Below are positions 61,335 to 64,000 of a stretch of DNA of 64,000 nucleotides, in pieces. The notes under the pieces are model-generated. The model was not told the DNA's origin and ran no database searches. It was given only the letters and a program-made list of their open reading frames with translations. This stretch comes from Lysobacteraceae bacterium (GTDB lineage Bacteria; Pseudomonadota; Gammaproteobacteria; Nevskiales; Nevskiaceae). Within the stretch, counting starts at the first letter, position 1. The number at the start of each line of letters is the position of its first letter. The position numbers and the translations under genes are program-made. The DNA lies in NCBI GenBank assembly GCA_013823855.1, contig PNMW01000046.1:1-64000 (forward strand), written 5' to 3'.

Positions 61335-63386
61335 TCAGTTGCTCGATCGTTCGAAGATGGCCGGTGCGCTCGCGGCTTCGACCACCTGCTGAGCGGCCTG
61401 GACGACGGCCGCGGCGGTGATGCCGAAGTACTCGTACAGCGCTGGCGCCGGCGCCGATTCGCCGAAGCTGGACATGCCGACGAAACCGCCGTCGAGGCCG
61501 ATGTACCGGTACCAGCTGTCCGCGGTGCCGGCCTCGACCGCGACCCGCGGCAGGCCGCGCGGCAGCACGCTGGCGCGATAGGCCGCGTCCTGGCGATCGA
61601 AGACGTCGGTCGACGGCATCGACACCACGCGGGCACCGATCCCGAGTGCGGCAAGGCTGGCCTGGGCCTGCACGGCGAGGGCGACTTCCGAGCCGGTGGC
61701 GATCAGGATCACGTTGATCGGCAGCTCCGATTCGGCCAGCACATAGCCGCCGCGCTCGATCAGCGCTTCGGCGCCGTCGCCGTGCTTCTGCTGGGCGAGG
61801 TTCTGGCGCGACAGCAGCAGCGCCGCCGGGCCATCGTGACGTTCGACCGAGGCCTTCCAGGCGACCGCCGTTTCCAGCGCATCGCAGGGCCGCCAGACGT
61901 CGAGGTTCGGAATCGCGCGCAAGGACGCCGCGTGCTCGACCGGCTGGTGGGTCGGGCCGTCCTCGCCGAGGCCGATCGAATCGTGGGTCAGCACATAGAT
62001 CACCCGCTGCTTCATCAGCGCACTCATGCGCATGCCGTTGCGCATGTAATCGGAGAACACCGCGAAGGTGCCGCCGTACGGAATCAGGCCGCCGTGCAGC
62101 GCGACGCCGTTCATGATCGCCGCCATGCCGAATTCGCGGACGCCGTAGCTGACGTAGTTGCCGGCCGCACCGACGGTGTGGAACGCGGCACTGGCCTTGG
62201 CGGCGGTCAGGTTCGAGCCGGTGAGGTCGGCCGAGCCGCCGAGCAGCTCCGGCACCGCCGGCACCAGCGTTTCGAGCGCGACCTGCGAGGACTTGCGGGT
62301 GGCGACCGCCGCGGTGACGCCGCGCGCCGAGGCCAGCAGCGCCTTGGCGGTATCGAGCCAGTTCTTCGGCAGCAGGCCGTGCTGGGTGCGCAGGAACTCC
62401 TCGGCTTCATGCGGGAACGCGGCCTTGTAGGCGGCGAACGCTGTATTCCAGGCGGCTTCTTTCGCATCGCCGGCGGCGCGGGCGTCCCAGGCGGCGCGGA
62501 TGTCGTCCGGAATCTCGAACGGACCATCGCGCCAGTCGAGCGCGGCACGGGTGGCGGCGACTTCGGCGGCACCCAGCGCCGCGCCGTGGACTTCTTCGGT
62601 GCCGACCTTGTTCGGCGAGCCCCAGCCGATCCGGGTGCGGGCGATGATCAGCGTCGGCCTGGCGGTCTGCGCCAGCGCTTCCTGGGTGGCGGCGTCGATG
62701 GCGGCCACGTCATGGCCGTCGATCGGGCCGACCACATGCCAGCCGTAGGCCTTGAAGCGGGCGGCGGTGTCGTCGCGGAACCAGCCTTCGACATGGCCGT
62801 CAATCGAGATGCCGTTGTCGTCGTAGTAGCAGACCAGCTTGTTCAGGCCGAACACGCCGGCCAGCGAAGCCACTTCGTGGCTGATGCCTTCCATCAGGCA
62901 GCCGTCGCCCAGGAACACGAAGGTGCGGTGGTCGACGATCGTGTGGCCCGGCTTGTTGTAGCGGGCGGCGAGCAGCTTTTCGGCCAGCGCCATGCCGACG
63001 CCGTTGGCGATGCCCTGGCCGAGCGGGCCGGTGGTGGTTTCAACCCCCGGCGTGATCGCGTATTCCGGGTGGCCGGCCGTCTTCGAATGCAGCTGGCGGA
63101 ATTTCTTCAGTTCCTCGACGGGCAAGTCGTAGCCGGCGAGGTTGAGAGCCGCGTAATGCAGCATCGAGCCGTGGCCGTTGGAAATCAGGAAGCGGTCGCG
63201 ATCGGCCCACTTCGGATTGTTCGGCGAGTGCTTCAGATAGTCGCGCCACAGCACCTCGGTGAGGTCGGCCATGCCCATCGGCATGCCGGGGTGGCCGGAC
63301 TTCGCGGCTTCCACACCGTCGATGGCGAGAAAGCGGATGGCATTGGCGAGCCGGCGGCGGGCTGCCGCGGTAAGCGTCTGAGTCAT
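61335..63386 (-). CDS. tkt: Transketolase
   Basis: 683 residues. ThDP-binding motif [13 protein letters not shown] with DDN, the catalytic His regions ([16 protein letters not shown]), and the C-terminal [11 protein letters not shown] segment are intact. It moves two-carbon units in the pentose phosphate and Calvin cycles. Preceded by prk and followed by gph within a few bases, it acts as CbbT here. Confidence 0.96.
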   Translation of the reverse strand: MTQTLTAAARRRLANAIRFLAIDGVEAAKSGHPGMPMGMADLTEVLWRDYLKHSPNNPKWADRDRFLISNGHGSMLHYAALNLAGYDLPVEELKKFRQLHSKTAGHPEYAITPGVETTTGPLGQGIANGVGMALAEKLLAARYNKPGHTIVDHRTFVFLGDGCLMEGISHEVASLAGVFGLNKLVCYYDDNGISIDGHVEGWFRDDTAARFKAYGWHVVGPIDGHDVAAIDAATQEALAQTARPTLIIARTRIGWGSPNKVGTEEVHGAALGAAEVAATRAALDWRDGPFEIPDDIRAAWDARAAGDAKEAAWNTAFAAYKAAFPHEAEEFLRTQHGLLPKNWLDTAKALLASARGVTAAVATRKSSQVALETLVPAVPELLGGSADLTGSNLTAAKASAAFHTVGAAGNYVSYGVREFGMAAIMNGVALHGGLIPYGGTFAVFSDYMRNGMRMSALMKQRVIYVLTHDSIGLGEDGPTHQPVEHAASLRAIPNLDVWRPCDALETAVAWKASVERHDGPAALLLSRQNLAQQKHGDGAEALIERGGYVLAESELPINVILIATGSEVALAVQAQASLAALGIGARVVSMPSTDVFDRQDAAYRASVLPRGLPRVAVEAGTADSWYRYIGLDGGFVGMSSFGESAPAPALYEYFGITAAAVVQAAQQVVEAASAPAIFERSSN

Positions 63387-63417
63387 GGCGTAGGTCGGGT
63401 AAGGGGCGGAGCCGGCT

Positions 63418-64000
63418 TCAGGCGCGGCGCTTCTTGTCCATCAGACGCAGGATCATCGGCGTGAAGATCATCTGCATCGCGAGCGACATTTTGCCACCCG
63501 GGCAGACGATGTTGTTCGGCCGGGTCATCATCGAGCCGTGCAGCATGCTCAGCAGGTACTGGAAGTCGATGCCCTTCGGGTCGGCGAAGCGGATCACCAG
63601 CATCGACTCGTCGGCGGTCGGAATATCCCGTGCAATGAACGGGTTGGAGGTGTCCACCGTCGGCACGCGCTGGAAGTTCACATGGGTGCGCGAGAACTGC
63701 GGGCACAGGTGGTTGATGTAGTCGGGCATCCGCCGCAGGATGGTGTCGACCACCGCTTCCTGCGAGTAGCCGCGCATGTTCTGGTCGCGGTGCAGCTTCT
63801 GGATCCATTCGAGGTTGATGATCGGCACCACGCCGACCAGCAGGTCGACCGCTGCCGCGACGTTGTGCTTCTCGTCGGCATAGCCGCCGTGGAGGCCCTC
63901 GTAGAACATCAGGTCGGTGTTCTCGGGCAGGTCGTGCCAGTCGGTGAACGTGCCCGGATCCTGCTTGTACGGTGCGGCTTCGTCGGCATCGTGCAGGTAG
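63418..64000 (-). CDS. prk: Phosphoribulokinase, C-terminal part (5' end outside window)
   Basis: The frame is open at the right edge, leaving about 193 residues. Segments [51 protein letters not shown] and [28 protein letters not shown] identify the proteobacterial (class I, octameric) phosphoribulokinase. It phosphorylates ribulose 5-phosphate to RuBP and is diagnostic of the Calvin cycle. RuBisCO genes are not in the window. Confidence 0.95.
   Translation of the reverse strand, partial: YLHDADEAAPYKQDPGTFTDWHDLPENTDLMFYEGLHGGYADEKHNVAAAVDLLVGVVPIINLEWIQKLHRDQNMRGYSQEAVVDTILRRMPDYINHLCPQFSRTHVNFQRVPTVDTSNPFIARDIPTADESMLVIRFADPKGIDFQYLLSMLHGSMMTRPNNIVCPGGKMSLAMQMIFTPMILRLMDKKRRA

Overview
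The window is GC-rich, densely coded proteobacterial chromosome with short intergenic gaps and many 1- or 4-base stop/start overlaps. The gene set (poly-hydroxybutyrate metabolism, PQQ-dependent alcohol oxidation, a Calvin-cycle operon, an outer-membrane receptor and porin, a Baeyer-Villiger monooxygenase) fits a metabolically versatile free-living Gram-negative. My guess is a gammaproteobacterium of the Nevskiales type, but no rRNA or other marker is present, so the taxonomy is inference.

Layout. 1-9443: tail of an RND/MMPL transporter, a flavin monooxygenase, a SnoaL-like protein, a LOG-family hydrolase, a TonB-dependent receptor, an AHSA1-like protein, an M48 membrane protease and an EamA transporter. 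9613-10200: a short adenylate kinase. 10202-17134: a PHB block (phasin-like gene, phaC, phaB, phaZ, phaA, a second phaB, phaR) that opens with a perfect AT-rich palindrome lying over a sigma70-type promoter. 17237-17599: a thioredoxin-like gene. 17724-24032: seven translationally coupled genes, an SsuABC-type importer followed by a PedA1A2BC-type transporter set. 24129-27853 (minus): a PepSY-like lipoprotein, MgtE, an MgtE-like soluble protein and an MscS channel.

28022-47006 is the centre of the window, a PQQ/alcohol-oxidation regulon. pqqABCDE plus an EthD-like gene run leftward, and a sigma54 activator lies upstream of them. An aldehyde dehydrogenase, a MoxXY-like two-component pair, a porin, a quinoprotein alcohol dehydrogenase carrying the lanthanide-type Asp-x-Asp signature, a cytochrome c, a XoxJ-like binding protein, a SoxYZ-like carrier, a zinc hydrolase and a second, divergent quinoprotein run rightward. 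I find -24/-12 promoters in front of pqqA, the aldehyde dehydrogenase, the porin and the alcohol dehydrogenase, and the heptamer CTGTCAC upstream of each. Together these suggest one regulon for PQQ synthesis, alcohol uptake, oxidation to aldehyde and then acid, electron transfer to cytochrome c, and probably metal supply.

47225-54065: a glutathione transferase, a penicillin-binding endopeptidase, a secreted hypothetical, and a six-gene minus-strand chain joining a flavocytochrome c pair to an ExbB/ExbD-like membrane module. 54355-57158: a small hypothetical, a methyltransferase and an SDR gene, and a TetR regulator with three operator repeats at an exact 21-bp period. 57552-58826: two gene cassettes of integron type, one intact attC and one truncated attC, no integrase in view. 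58916-59254: a solitary HicB-like gene. 59514-64000 (minus): prk (partial), tkt, gph and fba, a Calvin-cycle operon.
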